From a bacterium 1XD21-70 (GTDB taxonomy: Bacteria; Bacillota; Clostridia; Lachnospirales; Lachnospiraceae): a DNA stretch of 55,393 bases. The notes beneath the pieces are model-generated. The model saw nothing but the letters and a program-made list of their open reading frames with translations, ran no database searches and was not told the origin of the DNA. Position 1 is the stretch's first letter. The number at the start of each line of letters is the position of its first letter. The stretch is taken from contig RAYB01000035.1 of assembly GCA_003669055.1 (NCBI GenBank), positions 1-55,393 of the forward strand, read 5' to 3'. The translations under genes were made by a program, and so were the position numbers. Below, in pieces: positions 8,615-17,893 of this stretch.

Positions 8615-8823
8615 GCCATTTACCTCCTACTTAGATTTTCGGAAAAGACTCATGTCTTTTCTGTTTTCAGCCCATTCTTTTCCTGTTGTGCTTTTCCATT
8701 CCGTTCCAGCCACAACACGTCACTCCACTAAGTTCAGCTTTCGCCTTCGGCTCGGCTTCACTAAGGTTCGTGACGAACCTCGCACTAAATTCGCGCTCTG
8801 CGCGCTCATTAAGTTGCTTTTGG
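8615..8823 (-). repeat. Tandem hairpin repeat element inside the spc operon
   Basis: The spacer between rpsH and rplF contains, on the minus strand, three consecutive small hairpins: CGCGC-AGA-GCGCG, AGGTTCG-TCA-CGAACCT and an AGCC/GGCG-type stem. Each is set off by the word TTAGTG (three exact copies plus one TTAATG variant). This spacing is far longer than the 5-70 nt typical of the operon. The pattern looks like a dispersed palindromic repeat inserted in the transcript; it would fold in the mRNA and could affect processing or translation of L6. Confidence 0.6.
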
Positions 8824-9225
8824 TTACCACACAAACGCCAGTACTTCGCCGCCTACACCTAACTGACGGGCTTCCTTATCAGTTACCACGCCCTGGTTTG
8901 TAGAAATGATAGCGGTACCCAGACCGCCCAGAACCTTCGGCAGGTCTTCCTTGTTCGCGTAAACACGCAGACCCGGCTTGGAGATTCTCTTGATGCCGCT
9001 GATAATCTTCTCATTCTTGTCAGCGCCATATTTCAGGGTGATGCGGATCGTCTTGAATGCACCATCCTCGATGATGTCATATTTCTGGACATAACCCTCC
9101 TTCACCAGGATGTCGGCAATCGCCAGCTTCATCCTGGATGAGGGAACGTCTACGGTATCATGCTTGGCAGTATTAGCATTACGAATTCTTGTAAGCATAT
9201 CTGCAATGGGATCACTCATTGTCAT
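8824..9225 (-). CDS. rpsH: 30S ribosomal protein S8
   Basis: A 133-residue 16S rRNA-binding protein needed for central-domain assembly. It starts [17 protein letters not shown] and ends with the conserved GGEVLAFVW. Normal length. GGAGG lies about 11 nt before the ATG. Flanked by two elongated spacers, 191 nt upstream and 209 nt downstream. Confidence 0.97.
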   Translation of the reverse strand: MTMSDPIADMLTRIRNANTAKHDTVDVPSSRMKLAIADILVKEGYVQKYDIIEDGAFKTIRITLKYGADKNEKIISGIKRISKPGLRVYANKEDLPKVLGGLGTAIISTNQGVVTDKEARQLGVGGEVLAFVW

Positions 9226-9416
9226 GGTAGATAATTTCCTCCTTGTTTATTGTGCTGATTTTCACGCGGTTCTCCGCGATAGTCCGCCCTGCCCGGACAT
9301 TCCCTGCCAGATATTTCCTGCTGAAATGCCATCAGGCTGCACGGACGGCCTCATGCCCTCACTTTATGCCCTCGCCAGCCCCCGTTCCCGGCAGCCGGCC
9401 GCTAAGCCGCAAAAGG

Positions 9417-9602
9417 TCACCAGCTTGCTTTCTTAACGCCAGGAATCTGTCCCTTGTATGCCAGTTCACGGAAGCATATACGGCAAATCCCATACTTTCT
9501 CAAATATGCATGCGGACGTCCGCAGATTCTGCAGCGGTTATATTCCCTGGTGGAGAATTTCGCCGGACGCTGCTGTTTAATCTTCATTGAAGTTTTCGCC
9601 AT
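9417..9602 (-). CDS. rpsZ: 30S ribosomal protein S14, zinc-binding type Z
   Basis: A 61-residue short S14 with the two-CxxC zinc knuckle [20 protein letters not shown] at residues 23-42. This C+ form is typical of Firmicutes and depends on zinc; a zinc-independent long S14 is not in this window. It lies 15 nt after rplE; the 191-nt gap before rpsH holds GC-rich hairpins but no gene. Confidence 0.97.
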   Translation of the reverse strand: MAKTSMKIKQQRPAKFSTREYNRCRICGRPHAYLRKYGICRICFRELAYKGQIPGVKKASW

Positions 9603-9617
9603 GGATCTTTCCTCCTG

Positions 9618-10157
9618 TTATTTAGCAAATGGCATATTGAATAATGTCAAAAGTTCACGGGCTTCTTCATCAGTCTTGGCAGTGGTAACGAAGATGATAT
9701 CCATACCTCTTACCTTGTCAACTTTATCGTATTCAATCTCCGGGAAGATCAGCTGCTCCTTGATACCCAGCGCATAGTTCCCCCTGCCGTCAAAGGCATT
9801 CGGGTTCACGCCGCGGAAGTCACGGACACGCGGCAGAGCCAGGTTGATCAGGCGGTCTGCAAACTCATACATCTTCTCGCCCCGCAGGGTAACCTTACAT
9901 CCGATCGCCATTCCCTCCCTCAGCTTGAAGTTCGCCACGGACTTCTTCGCCTTGGTGGTAACTGCCTTCTGGCCGGTGATCAGTTCCAAGTCACGGACTG
10001 CAGAATCCAGGATCTTGGCATTCTCCTTTGCCTCACCAACGCCCATGTTGATCACGATCTTATCCAGCTTCGGAACCTGCATGACGTTTTTATAACCAAA
10101 TTTTTTCATCAGAGCGTCAACCATCTCGTTCTGATACATCTCTTTTAATCGAGCCAC
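9618..10157 (-). CDS. rplE: 50S ribosomal protein L5
   Basis: A 179-residue 5S rRNA-binding protein of the central protuberance. It begins [24 protein letters not shown] and contains the conserved [15 protein letters not shown] and [20 protein letters not shown] segments and the C-terminal [15 protein letters not shown]. Normal length and position between rplX and rpsZ. Confidence 0.97.
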   Translation of the reverse strand: MARLKEMYQNEMVDALMKKFGYKNVMQVPKLDKIVINMGVGEAKENAKILDSAVRDLELITGQKAVTTKAKKSVANFKLREGMAIGCKVTLRGEKMYEFADRLINLALPRVRDFRGVNPNAFDGRGNYALGIKEQLIFPEIEYDKVDKVRGMDIIFVTTAKTDEEARELLTLFNMPFAK

Positions 10158-10180
10158 TCTTACGTTCCTCCTCTCTGCAA

Positions 10181-10480
10181 TCAGTCAATGACTTTGCCGG
10201 TTGCCTTGGCAACACGAACCTTCTTGCCGTCTTTTACCTGGAATCCGACCCTGGTGGCCTTCCCGTCAACAACCAGCATAACATTGGAAATATCCATGGG
10301 AGCTTCCTGGCGGACAATCCCGCCCTGCGGGTTGCCCGCACCTGGCTTGGAATGCTTGGTCACCATATTGCAGCCCTCGACAATCACCTTGCCCTCATGA
10401 ACGTGCAATACCTTGCCGGTCTTATCTCTGTCTTTTCCTGTGATCACCTTTACCAGGTCATCTTTCTTAATTTTATGCAC
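10181..10480 (-). CDS. rplX: 50S ribosomal protein L24
   Basis: A 99-residue assembly-initiator protein with an N-terminal KOW motif ([20 protein letters not shown]) and [20 protein letters not shown], typical of bacterial L24. 13 nt after rplN. Confidence 0.97.
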   Translation of the reverse strand: MHKIKKDDLVKVITGKDRDKTGKVLHVHEGKVIVEGCNMVTKHSKPGAGNPQGGIVRQEAPMDISNVMLVVDGKATRVGFQVKDGKKVRVAKATGKVID

Positions 10481-10493
10481 GGCCCATACCTCC

Positions 10494-10862
10494 TTACAGT
10501 ACTTCTGGCGCTAAGGAAACAATCTTCATGAACTGTTTCTCACGCAACTCTCTGGCAACCGGCCCAAAAATACGGGTTCCCCTCGGGGTCTTATCATCTT
10601 TGATAATTACAGCCGCGTTCTCATCAAAACGGATATAGGAACCGTCTTTCCGGCGGGCTCCCTTAACCGTACGCACTACGACCGCTTTCACAACGTCACC
10701 CTTCTTTACAACGCCACCTGGTGTTGCATCTTTAACAGAAGCGACGATAATATCACCAATATTCGCATATCTTCTTGTGGATCCACCCATAACACGGATG
10801 CAAAGCAACTCTTTGGCACCGGTGTTATCAGCAACCCTTAGCCTGGTCTCCTGCTGAATCAT
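10494..10862 (-). CDS. rplN: 50S ribosomal protein L14
   Basis: A 122-residue protein of the subunit interface. It starts [20 protein letters not shown] and contains the conserved [15 protein letters not shown] and [14 protein letters not shown] motifs. Normal length. A 72-nt spacer separates it from rpsQ. Confidence 0.97.
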   Translation of the reverse strand: MIQQETRLRVADNTGAKELLCIRVMGGSTRRYANIGDIIVASVKDATPGGVVKKGDVVKAVVVRTVKGARRKDGSYIRFDENAAVIIKDDKTPRGTRIFGPVARELREKQFMKIVSLAPEVL

Positions 10863-10934
10863 GCCTGCTAACTCCTTTCAGTTTTTACAATTATCCGGGA
10901 AACGCAAACTCCGCTTCACTCCATAACTGTTCTT

Positions 10935-11189
10935 TTATCTTGCCTTCTCGATAATCTCCACCAGTCTCCATCTCTTGTCCTTAGACAGCGGTCTGGTCTC
11001 CATCACTTTTACGGTATCACCGATGCCGCACTCATTCTTCTCGTCGTGGGCTTTCAGCTTAACAGTCTTCTTTACGATCTTGCCATACAAAGGATGCTTT
11101 ACATGATCCTCGATCGCAACTACGATGGTTTTGTCCATCTTGTCACTGACGACTTTACCGACACGGGTCTTCCTCAGATTTCTTTCCAT
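10935..11189 (-). CDS. rpsQ: 30S ribosomal protein S17
   Basis: An 84-residue OB-fold 16S rRNA-binding protein: [39 protein letters not shown] and the [17 protein letters not shown]-terminus are all typical. Confidence 0.97.
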   Translation of the reverse strand: MERNLRKTRVGKVVSDKMDKTIVVAIEDHVKHPLYGKIVKKTVKLKAHDEKNECGIGDTVKVMETRPLSKDKRWRLVEIIEKAR

Positions 11190-11212
11190 GTCTTAAATCT
11201 CCTCTCTCTCTG

Positions 11213-11419
11213 TCAAGCCAGTTTTGACTTTTCTGTGATAACAGTCTGAATTCTGGCGATATTCTTACGGACTTCCTTGATTCTGCTGGTGTTGTCCAGC
11301 TGATTGGTCGCATTCTGGAATCTCAAGTTAAACAGTTCTTTCTTTGCAGCAACCAGTTCCTCCTGCAGCTCTGCAGCCGTCTTCCCCTTTAATCCTTCTA
11401 CGAATTTATTAGTCTTCAC
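11213..11419 (-). CDS. rpmC: 50S ribosomal protein L29
   Basis: A 68-residue helical hairpin protein at the exit tunnel, near the docking site for signal recognition particle and trigger factor. The [26 protein letters not shown] core is characteristic. It begins 2 nt after the rplP stop. Confidence 0.97.
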   Translation of the reverse strand: MKTNKFVEGLKGKTAAELQEELVAAKKELFNLRFQNATNQLDNTSRIKEVRKNIARIQTVITEKSKLA

Positions 11420-11421
11420 TG

Positions 11422-11847
11422 TTATTCACCGCCTTCTAAATCTGCTTTAGCAGCAATCTTACATTTGCAGGGCAACTTATGCATGGCAAGACGCAATGCC
11501 TCACGGGCAGTCTCCTCCGGGACACCTGCGATCTCAAACATCACTCTGCCCGGCTTCACAACGGCTACCCAGTACTCCAGGGCGCCCTTACCAGAACCCA
11601 TACGGGTCTCAGCAGGCTTTGCTGTCACCGGCTTATCCGGGAAAATCTTGATCCATACTTTACCGCCACGCTTGATATAACGGGTCATAGCCACACGGGC
11701 TGCTTCGATCTGGTTGGACTTAATCCAGCAGGGCTCGGTTGCTACCAGGCCATACTCACCGTAGCTGATGGTATTCCCTCTCATCGCCTTGCCCGCCATG
11801 CTTCCGCGGAACTGTTTGCGGCGCTTCACTCTCTTCGGCATTAACAT
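11422..11847 (-). CDS. rplP: 50S ribosomal protein L16
   Basis: A 141-residue protein near the peptidyl-transferase centre and A-site tRNA. It begins [17 protein letters not shown] and contains [22 protein letters not shown]. The first ATG (11847) is correctly spaced from GGGAG and matches clostridial L16 starts; it overlaps the rpsC stop by one base. Confidence 0.97.
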   Translation of the reverse strand: MLMPKRVKRRKQFRGSMAGKAMRGNTISYGEYGLVATEPCWIKSNQIEAARVAMTRYIKRGGKVWIKIFPDKPVTAKPAETRMGSGKGALEYWVAVVKPGRVMFEIAGVPEETAREALRLAMHKLPCKCKIAAKADLEGGE

Positions 11848-12503
11848 TATTTATCGCTCCCTTCCTTGTTTCCTTTAGCAGGAAGTACTTCGCCCTTGTA
11901 GATCCACACCTTAACGCCAAGCTTGCCGTAGGTGGTATCTGCCTCAGCGAAACCATAGTCAATATCTGCTCTTAAGGTCTGCAGCGGAATGGTGCCCTCG
12001 CTGTAAAACTCGGTACGGGCAATATCAGCGCCGCCCAGACGGCCGCCGACAGCAGCTTTGATTCCCTTTACGCCAGCCTTCATGGAACGTCCCATGGTGG
12101 ACTTCATGGCACGGCGGAAGGACACACGGTTCTCCAGCTGCTGGGCAATGCTCTCTGCCACCAGCTGTGCGTCACGCTCCGGCCTCTTGATCTCCTTGAT
12201 GTCGATCAGGAGTTTTTTGTCGGTCAGCTTCTGGACTTCACCTTTCAGCTTCTCGATCGCAGCCCCGCCCTTACCGATGACAACACCTGGCTTTGCAGTG
12301 TAAATGATAACCTTTACCCTCTCAGAAGCCCTCTCTATCTCAATCTTGGAAATGCCTGCGTCATACAGTCTTTTCTTCAGGAATTTACGGATATTGTAAT
12401 CTTCTACCAGACAGTCCGCAAAGTCGCCCTCTGCGTACCATTTGGAATCCCAGTCCTTGATAACACCGACTCTCAAGCCATGTGGATTAACTTTCTGTCC
12501 CAT
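11847..12503 (-). CDS. rpsC: 30S ribosomal protein S3
   Basis: A 218-residue protein at the mRNA entry channel. It starts [22 protein letters not shown], has a type-II KH domain with [13 protein letters not shown], and a C-terminal domain with [21 protein letters not shown]. Standard order rplV-rpsC-rplP. Confidence 0.98.
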   Translation of the reverse strand: MGQKVNPHGLRVGVIKDWDSKWYAEGDFADCLVEDYNIRKFLKKRLYDAGISKIEIERASERVKVIIYTAKPGVVIGKGGAAIEKLKGEVQKLTDKKLLIDIKEIKRPERDAQLVAESIAQQLENRVSFRRAMKSTMGRSMKAGVKGIKAAVGGRLGGADIARTEFYSEGTIPLQTLRADIDYGFAEADTTYGKLGVKVWIYKGEVLPAKGNKEGSDK

Positions 12504-12512
12504 ATTTGCCTC

Positions 12513-12899
12513 CTATCTTTCATTCAGCACAACGGTGATGTGGCTCATTCTCTTCTCGATCCTGTAAGCTCTGCCCTGTGCCCTCGGTTTTACTCTCTTC
12601 ATGGTCGGTCCCTTGTTCGCGTAGCACTCCTCCACATACAGCTTGGAGCGATCCATACCATTGTTGTTCTCGGCGTTGGCAACCGCTGATTCCAGTAATT
12701 TCTTAATCAAGGCGGAAGCATATCTGGGATTATAGGTTACGATACCGATTGCGGTCTCCACATCCTTACCGCGGATGGCGTCCAATACGAAACACGCTTT
12801 CTGGACGGATACGCGGGCGTAGGATAATTTTGCGGACGGCCGAGTGTCTTTCTTCGCATTTCTTTCTCTCTTAATCTGACTTCTATGTCCTTTAGCCAT
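12513..12899 (-). CDS. rplV: 50S ribosomal protein L22
   Basis: A 128-residue protein whose long beta hairpin lines the exit tunnel. The core region KLSYARVSVQKACFVLDAIR and the hairpin GPTMKRVKPRAQGRAYRIEK are conserved; no unusual insertion of the macrolide-resistance kind is visible. Confidence 0.97.
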   Translation of the reverse strand: MAKGHRSQIKRERNAKKDTRPSAKLSYARVSVQKACFVLDAIRGKDVETAIGIVTYNPRYASALIKKLLESAVANAENNNGMDRSKLYVEECYANKGPTMKRVKPRAQGRAYRIEKRMSHITVVLNER

Positions 12900-12926
12900 T
12901 GCTAATAACCTCCTTTCAATGCGGGT

Positions 12927-13205
12927 TTACCGTTTGGATTTCTTCTCGTCTTTTCCGTGGCCCCTGTAGGTTCTGGTGGCTACGAACTCACCCAGCTTGT
13001 GTCCAACCATATCCTCGGTCACATATACCGGAACATGCTTTCTGCCATCATGAACCGCGATGGTGTGCCCAACCATCTGCGGAAAGATGGTGGAACGGCG
13101 GGACCAGGTCTTAATCACCTGATGCTGGCCTGACGCGTTCAGTGCATCAATCTTTTTTAACAGATGTGCGTCTGCAAATGGTCCTTTTTTTAACGAACGT
13201 CCCAT
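12927..13205 (-). CDS. rpsS: 30S ribosomal protein S19
   Basis: A 92-residue protein of the 30S head. [39 protein letters not shown] and [16 protein letters not shown] are the usual motifs. Normal length. Confidence 0.98.
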   Translation of the reverse strand: MGRSLKKGPFADAHLLKKIDALNASGQHQVIKTWSRRSTIFPQMVGHTIAVHDGRKHVPVYVTEDMVGHKLGEFVATRTYRGHGKDEKKSKR

Positions 13206-13225
13206 AGGGTTTGATCCTCCTTCAA

Positions 13226-14071
13226 TTATTTGATCGTCTTGCCATCACGTCTTCTGATGATGAGCTTATTGGACTGTTTGTTCTTCTTCCTGGTCTTGAG
13301 GCCCAGTGCCGGCTTACCCCACGGGGTGCTCGGACCCGGACGGCCGATACCGGTCTTGCCCTCACCACCGCCGTGCGGATGGTCGTTGGGGTTCATGACG
13401 GAACCGCGGACCGTAGGACGGATACCCATATGACGTTTTCTTCCTGCCTTACCCACGTTGATCAGATTGTGCTCACCGTTGCCCACAACGCCGATGGTTG
13501 CACGGCAGGTAATCGGAACCATTCTCATCTCTCCGGAGGGAAGCCTTAATGTGGCATATTTGCCTTCTTTTGCCATCAGCTGCGCGGCATTGCCTGCGGA
13601 ACGTACCAGCTGTCCGCCCTTGCCCGGATGCAGCTCAATGTTGTGAATCTGTGCACCAACCGGAATGTTGGCTAACGGCAGGCAGTTGCCGGTCTTGGCC
13701 TCTGCCATCTCCCCGCTCATCACCTTCATGCCGTCGGTCAGCCCGGCCGGAGCCAGGATATAGGACTTGGTTCCGTCTGCATAGCAGATCAGAGCAATAT
13801 TGGCGCTTCTGTTCGGATCGTATTCGATGCCGATCACGGTTGCCAAAATCCCGTCCTTGGAGTTCCTCTTGAAATCAATGATCCTGTATTTTCTTCTGCT
13901 GCCGCCTCCGCGGTGCCTTACGGTAATCTTACCCTGGTTGTTACGTCCTGCATTCTTCTTTAAGGAAGTAACCAAAGACTTTTCCGGTGTGGACTTGGTG
14001 ATCTCACTGAAATCGGAACCGGTCATATGTCTTCTGGAAGGTGTATATGGGTTATATGTTTTAATTCCCAT
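13226..14071 (-). CDS. rplB: 50S ribosomal protein L2
   Basis: A 281-residue primary 23S rRNA-binding protein needed for subunit association and peptidyl transfer. It contains [39 protein letters not shown], and the functional [16 protein letters not shown] loop including the conserved histidine. Followed by rpsS after 20 nt and preceded by a 153-nt GC-rich spacer. Confidence 0.98.
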   Translation of the reverse strand: MGIKTYNPYTPSRRHMTGSDFSEITKSTPEKSLVTSLKKNAGRNNQGKITVRHRGGGSRRKYRIIDFKRNSKDGILATVIGIEYDPNRSANIALICYADGTKSYILAPAGLTDGMKVMSGEMAEAKTGNCLPLANIPVGAQIHNIELHPGKGGQLVRSAGNAAQLMAKEGKYATLRLPSGEMRMVPITCRATIGVVGNGEHNLINVGKAGRKRHMGIRPTVRGSVMNPNDHPHGGGEGKTGIGRPGPSTPWGKPALGLKTRKKNKQSNKLIIRRRDGKTIK

Positions 14072-14224
14072 GACATTAAACTCCTTTCGTTACGTTGTTC
14101 CTGCCCGCATTCCCGGGCATCCTGGGGTTCATTTTCCTCGCCGCCCGCCTTTCTTCAACGCATCCGCGTGTATCCCTTCCGGGAACAGCCTCCGCCTTCC
14201 GGCAGGCTCCCTGCCCTGTCTGTT

Positions 14225-14524
14225 TTACAGGCCTGCAAAGATCTCGATCTCCTTGCTGTCCTCGGTCAGCTGCACGATTGCCTTCTTGGTCTTTGCCGTC
14301 TTGCCGAAGGTCATGCCCCGCCTTTTGGTCTTGCCGTCGCTGTTCATGGTGTTGACGCGGGAAACCTTGGTTCCCGGGAACATCTTCTCCACAGCTTCCT
14401 TGATCATGGTCTTGTTGGCCTCAGGGTGTACCAGGAACGTATATTTTCTGTCAGCCATTGCGTTCATGCTCTTCTCGGTCACTACCGGCTTGAGGATGAC
14501 ATCGTAGTACTGAATGTTTGCCAT
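14225..14524 (-). CDS. rplW: 50S ribosomal protein L23
   Basis: A 99-residue exit-tunnel protein that docks trigger factor and SRP. Starts [20 protein letters not shown], with [20 protein letters not shown]. Its start overlaps the rplD stop by one base. Confidence 0.97.
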   Translation of the reverse strand: MANIQYYDVILKPVVTEKSMNAMADRKYTFLVHPEANKTMIKEAVEKMFPGTKVSRVNTMNSDGKTKRRGMTFGKTAKTKKAIVQLTEDSKEIEIFAGL

Positions 14525-15144
14525 TATGCGTACACCTCCTCAATGTTCTCCACAGCAGCCTTGGTTGCCACTACGGTGTTATATTTCAAAATGTCATATA
14601 CATTGATTGTATTGACATATGCAGTCTTTACGGTCGGGATATTCCTGGCGGAAAGCACCACATTGTCGCTGTCAGCGCCAACCACTACCAGGGCGCCCTT
14701 TACGTTCAGGTTGTTGAGCACGTTCTGGAACTTCTTGGTCTTGATCTCATCCAGCTTCAACTCGTCCACCACGATAAACTTGTTCTCCTGCACCCGGCTG
14801 GTCAGGGCGGACTTCAGCGCAGCCCTCTTCTCCTTCTTATTCAGGCGGATGGTGTAATCCCTTGGGGTCGGGGCAAATACCACGCCGCCTCCGGTCCACT
14901 GGGGAGATCTCGTGGAACCCTGCCTTGCATGGCCAGTCCCTTTCTGCCGCCACGGCTTCCTGCCGCCTCCGGATACCTCGGCACGGGTCTTCGCCTTCTG
15001 GGTACCCTGGCGCCTGTTGGCAAGCTGGGCAACGACTGCCATGTGTACCAGATGCTCATTCACCTGCACACCAAACACTGCATCGTTAAGCTCCATGGTG
15101 CCTACTTCTTTGCCTTCCATATTGTAAACAGATACGTTTGCCAT
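14524..15144 (-). CDS. rplD: 50S ribosomal protein L4
   Basis: A 206-residue protein with the extended loop [20 protein letters not shown] reaching into the exit tunnel. In gammaproteobacteria L4 also represses its own operon through the S10 leader; whether that applies to the leader at 16184-16408 is unknown. Length and order are normal. Confidence 0.97.
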   Translation of the reverse strand: MANVSVYNMEGKEVGTMELNDAVFGVQVNEHLVHMAVVAQLANRRQGTQKAKTRAEVSGGGRKPWRQKGTGHARQGSTRSPQWTGGGVVFAPTPRDYTIRLNKKEKRAALKSALTSRVQENKFIVVDELKLDEIKTKKFQNVLNNLNVKGALVVVGADSDNVVLSARNIPTVKTAYVNTINVYDILKYNTVVATKAAVENIEEVYA

Positions 15145-15178
15145 TTCTGTGTATTCCTCCTTTCCTTCGGTTCAGGGC

Positions 15179-15814
15179 CTAACGGCTGACCTTCACAGTT
15201 TCTTTCAGTGTCACCAGAGACTTCCTCGGCCCCGGCACGGCACCCTTGACCAGAATCAGGTTATTCTCGGCATCTACGCGCACGATCTCCAGATTCTGCA
15301 CAGTCACCTGTACATGGCCCATATGCCCCGGCATTCCTTTTCCCTTGAATACGCGCCCGGGAGTCGTGGCAGAGCCATTGGAACCCTGATGGCGATGGAA
15401 CTTGGAACCGTGGGTCATGGGGCCTCTGTGCTGGCCATATCTCTTCACTGCACCCTGGAACCCTTTACCTTTGGAAACAGCGGTGGCATCTACCTTGTCG
15501 CCTGCCGCAAAAATATCCGCCTTGATCTCATCCTTTACGGAATACTCTTCGGCGTTCTCCAGGCGGAACTCCCTCACATATCTCTTGTATGCCACGCCCG
15601 CCTTGTCAAAATGTCCTTTTACCGGCTTGCTGACCAGTTTCTCCCTCTTGTCCACGAAACCGACCTGCACAGCCTTATAGCCGTCATTCTCCTCAGTCTT
15701 AACCTGAGTCACCACACAGGGGCCCGCCTGGAGAACCGTCACCGGCACCAAAACCCCCTGCTCATTGAAGATCTGGGTCATTCCGACCTTGATAGCTAAG
15801 ATAGCTTTCTTCAT
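15179..15814 (-). CDS. rplC: 50S ribosomal protein L3
   Basis: A 211-residue protein near the peptidyl-transferase centre. Starts [20 protein letters not shown]; the conserved [23 protein letters not shown] loop, including the methylatable-glutamine region, and [15 protein letters not shown] are present. Confidence 0.97.
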   Translation of the reverse strand: MKKAILAIKVGMTQIFNEQGVLVPVTVLQAGPCVVTQVKTEENDGYKAVQVGFVDKREKLVSKPVKGHFDKAGVAYKRYVREFRLENAEEYSVKDEIKADIFAAGDKVDATAVSKGKGFQGAVKRYGQHRGPMTHGSKFHRHQGSNGSATTPGRVFKGKGMPGHMGHVQVTVQNLEIVRVDAENNLILVKGAVPGPRKSLVTLKETVKVSR

Positions 15815-15865
15815 TTCTTTTCCTCCTTACAGCGGATTGCCCGTAAAAAGCAATCATACTAAAGC

Positions 15866-16183
15866 TTATTTTTGTTTCATTTTGATGTCGATATGCACAC
15901 CGGCCGGCATTTCCAGCTTGGACAGCGCATCTACCGTCTTCTGGCTCGGGGTAATGATATCGATCAGCCTCTTGTGAGTTCTCTGCTCGAACTGCTCACG
16001 AGAATCTTTGTACTTGTGTACTGCCCGCAGGATAGTAACCACTTCCTTCTTGGTGGGCAGCGGCACCGGCCCGCTCACCTGCGCCCCTGTCTTCTTTACG
16101 GTTTCGATGATCTTCCCGGCAGACTGATCGACCAGCTGGTGATCATAGGCCTTCAATGTGATTCTCATTACTTGACTTGCCAT
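15866..16183 (-). CDS. rpsJ: 30S ribosomal protein S10
   Basis: A 105-residue protein of the 30S head, also the NusE antitermination factor. ATG at 16183 gives [20 protein letters not shown], the family start, with AGGAGG about 9 nt upstream; a longer frame extends upstream to 16270 but lacks homology and lies in the leader. First gene of the S10-spc operon, behind a promoter at 16416-16444. Confidence 0.97.
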   Translation of the reverse strand: MASQVMRITLKAYDHQLVDQSAGKIIETVKKTGAQVSGPVPLPTKKEVVTILRAVHKYKDSREQFEQRTHKRLIDIITPSQKTVDALSKLEMPAGVHIDIKMKQK

Positions 16184-16408
16184 AAAAAAAGTCGCCTCCT
16201 TTTCGCACTTTTGGATTAAGTACGACAAGCGGTGACTGTACACTTCTCCGTGTGTGTCATGGGACATCACACTGCGTTACTGCATAACTACACAGCTGTT
16301 CAATTGGTACAGTGACTTGTCGTCAGTTTCCTAACTTGACATTCGCTCCACGGAAAACCTGCCTCATGGTGGGCAGCAACCTCTCGCTTCATTGCTATCA
16401 TGTCACAG
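16184..16408 (-). promoter_or_regulatory. Structured 5' leader of the S10 operon
   Basis: About 225 nt lie between the predicted transcription start near 16408 and the rpsJ ATG. On the minus strand ACGACAAG-TCACTGTAC (about 16306-16322) can pair with GTACAGT-CACCG-CTTGTCGT (about 16222-16241), closing a long arm over roughly 65 nt that itself contains a GTGTG/CACAC hairpin. This is the layout expected of a ribosomal-protein autoregulatory leader. The regulator and mechanism are not shown. Confidence 0.55.
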
Positions 16409-16415
16409 CGCTCCT

Positions 16416-16444
16416 ATATTATCATGGATTTTTTGGAAATGCAA
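16416..16444 (-). promoter_or_regulatory. Sigma-A promoter of the S10-spc operon
   Basis: TTGCAT, a 17-nt spacer, then TAATAT preceded by an extended -10 TGA. Upstream on the same strand are A-rich tracts that could act as an UP element. No comparable promoter was seen elsewhere in the operon. Confidence 0.8.
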
Positions 16445-16552
16445 GTACTTTTTTGCTGTTTTTCCGGGTTTTTTAAGGTTAGCTGCCGTTCCTATTTAAA
16501 AACCACAAAACAACCATCCCCTCTTAATTACACCACACTATGCCCGCAACCA

Positions 16553-16593
16553 GCCGCCATGGAAACGCTTTGCCAAAGCGTTTCCATGGCGGC
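16553..16593. repeat. Perfect 20-bp palindrome with one-base centre
   Basis: Arms 16553-16572 and 16574-16593 are exact reverse complements around a single C. It starts 18 nt past the CoA-transferase stop and lies 109 nt upstream of the rpsJ -35. There is no T tract on either strand, so it is not a classic terminator. Its core TGGAAACGCTTTGC resembles a catabolite-response element, in both orientations. Confidence 0.7.
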
Positions 16594-16610
16594 GTACCCC
16601 CGCGTACCCT

Positions 16611-17846
16611 TTACGGATGCTGCCTAACCACCCCATCCGCCAGCATCTGTTCAATCTCCTCCTTTGTATAACCCAATTCCTCTAAGACATCTACCGTATG
16701 TTCCCCCAGCATAGGCCCGCGCTTAAATTCTGGAAGCCCCATACGCTCGCTCCTTAAGCAGCTGCGAACCAGGTTTGACTCCTTGCCGTTTTCGTACTTC
16801 TTATGGTATACAAAATCATTGGCGATTGCCTGGGGATCCGTTAGTATGTCATCATAGCTATACAAGATCTCACAGCAGAGCCCGGATTCATTGAAGAGCC
16901 GGTTCCATTCCACGGCCGTCTTGGTTGCAAAAATCTTTTCAAAGCGCTTGACCACCGGGCCGCAGATCTCTTCTTTATTAAAATTAGAACGGTTCATGTA
17001 AACCGGGTTGTCAATCATCTCTTCACATCCCATGATCCTGTAAAAGGCCGGGGCGTCCCGTTTGATATTCACGACCTGGGGCATGAACCATCTCCCGTCG
17101 CTGCATTTATAAGGCGCCCCGAACGGGCTGGAATTCTCCCGGCGTTTTGGCATCTTATAGCCGTATTGGGAACTGGTCACAAGCACGTTGGCGAGCCAGA
17201 CTGCCGTGCCGTACAGGCTTAAGGTCACATGGTCGCCCTTTCCCGTCTCGCGGGCAGCCAGAACGGCCGACACCGTAGCTGCCATCAGCCCCATCGCACA
17301 GGTGACGTCTCCGAAGCCGATGGGCATGTATAACGGATAGGTCTCCTCGCTGTCCCCGTAGATTGCCTGGCTGTACATAAAGCCGCCCCTTGCCCAAAAT
17401 GCCGTACTGTCATAGCCGGGGCGTGCTGCCTCCTCCCCTTTCTCGCCGTATCCCACCAACTGGGCCATCACCAGCTTCGGGAACCTTTCTTTCAGGGAAG
17501 CATAATCCAGGCCGGAACGTTCCAGCGCAGAGGTCCTTTGGTTGGTCAAAAAGACATCCGCATCTTCCAAAAGCCCATATACCACCTTTCGGCCTGCCTC
17601 TGTGGAGGTATCCACGCTGATCCCTCTTTTATTGGCATTCAGGTTGTCAAAAACCGGGTTGAAATCATCCTCCGCCGGTGCACCGATCCCCAGCGGCCAT
17701 ACACGGAAGCCGTCCCCTCCCTTCGTATTCTCCACCTTGATCACATCTGCCCCCCAATCGGCCATCATGCGGCCGCAGGAAGCAGATGCCACCATCAGGG
17801 ATAACTCCACGACCTTAATTCCTTTCAGTGGCTTGTATTGCTCCAT
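16611..17846 (-). CDS. CaiB/BaiF family CoA-transferase (family III)
   Basis: A 411-residue class III CoA-transferase that would move CoA between carboxylic acids through an aspartyl-CoA intermediate. The N-terminus LKGIKVVELSLMVASASCGR and WGADVIKVEN are typical, and Asp180 in PIGFGDVTCA fits the catalytic aspartate. It is the last gene of a three-gene operon (acyl-CoA dehydrogenase, MaoC-like protein, CoA-transferase) and lies 47 nt after the MaoC gene. The substrate is unknown; the CaiB (carnitine) and BaiF (bile acid) names only indicate family. Start MEQYKP is preceded by GGAGG. Confidence 0.9.
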   Translation of the reverse strand: MEQYKPLKGIKVVELSLMVASASCGRMMADWGADVIKVENTKGGDGFRVWPLGIGAPAEDDFNPVFDNLNANKRGISVDTSTEAGRKVVYGLLEDADVFLTNQRTSALERSGLDYASLKERFPKLVMAQLVGYGEKGEEAARPGYDSTAFWARGGFMYSQAIYGDSEETYPLYMPIGFGDVTCAMGLMAATVSAVLAARETGKGDHVTLSLYGTAVWLANVLVTSSQYGYKMPKRRENSSPFGAPYKCSDGRWFMPQVVNIKRDAPAFYRIMGCEEMIDNPVYMNRSNFNKEEICGPVVKRFEKIFATKTAVEWNRLFNESGLCCEILYSYDDILTDPQAIANDFVYHKKYENGKESNLVRSCLRSERMGLPEFKRGPMLGEHTVDVLEELGYTKEEIEQMLADGVVRQHP

Positions 17847-17893
17847 ATTCCATCCTCCTCGTTTTTTCTATGGCAGCCCAGGCGGCTGAACGA

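Noticed and set aside
13800-14857. Long plus-strand frames across rplB, rplW and rplD
   Set aside because: They lie wholly antisense to three conserved ribosomal genes and resemble nothing known.
16184-16270. N-terminal extension of S10
   Set aside because: It has no ribosome binding site, no S10 homology, and lies in the structured leader.
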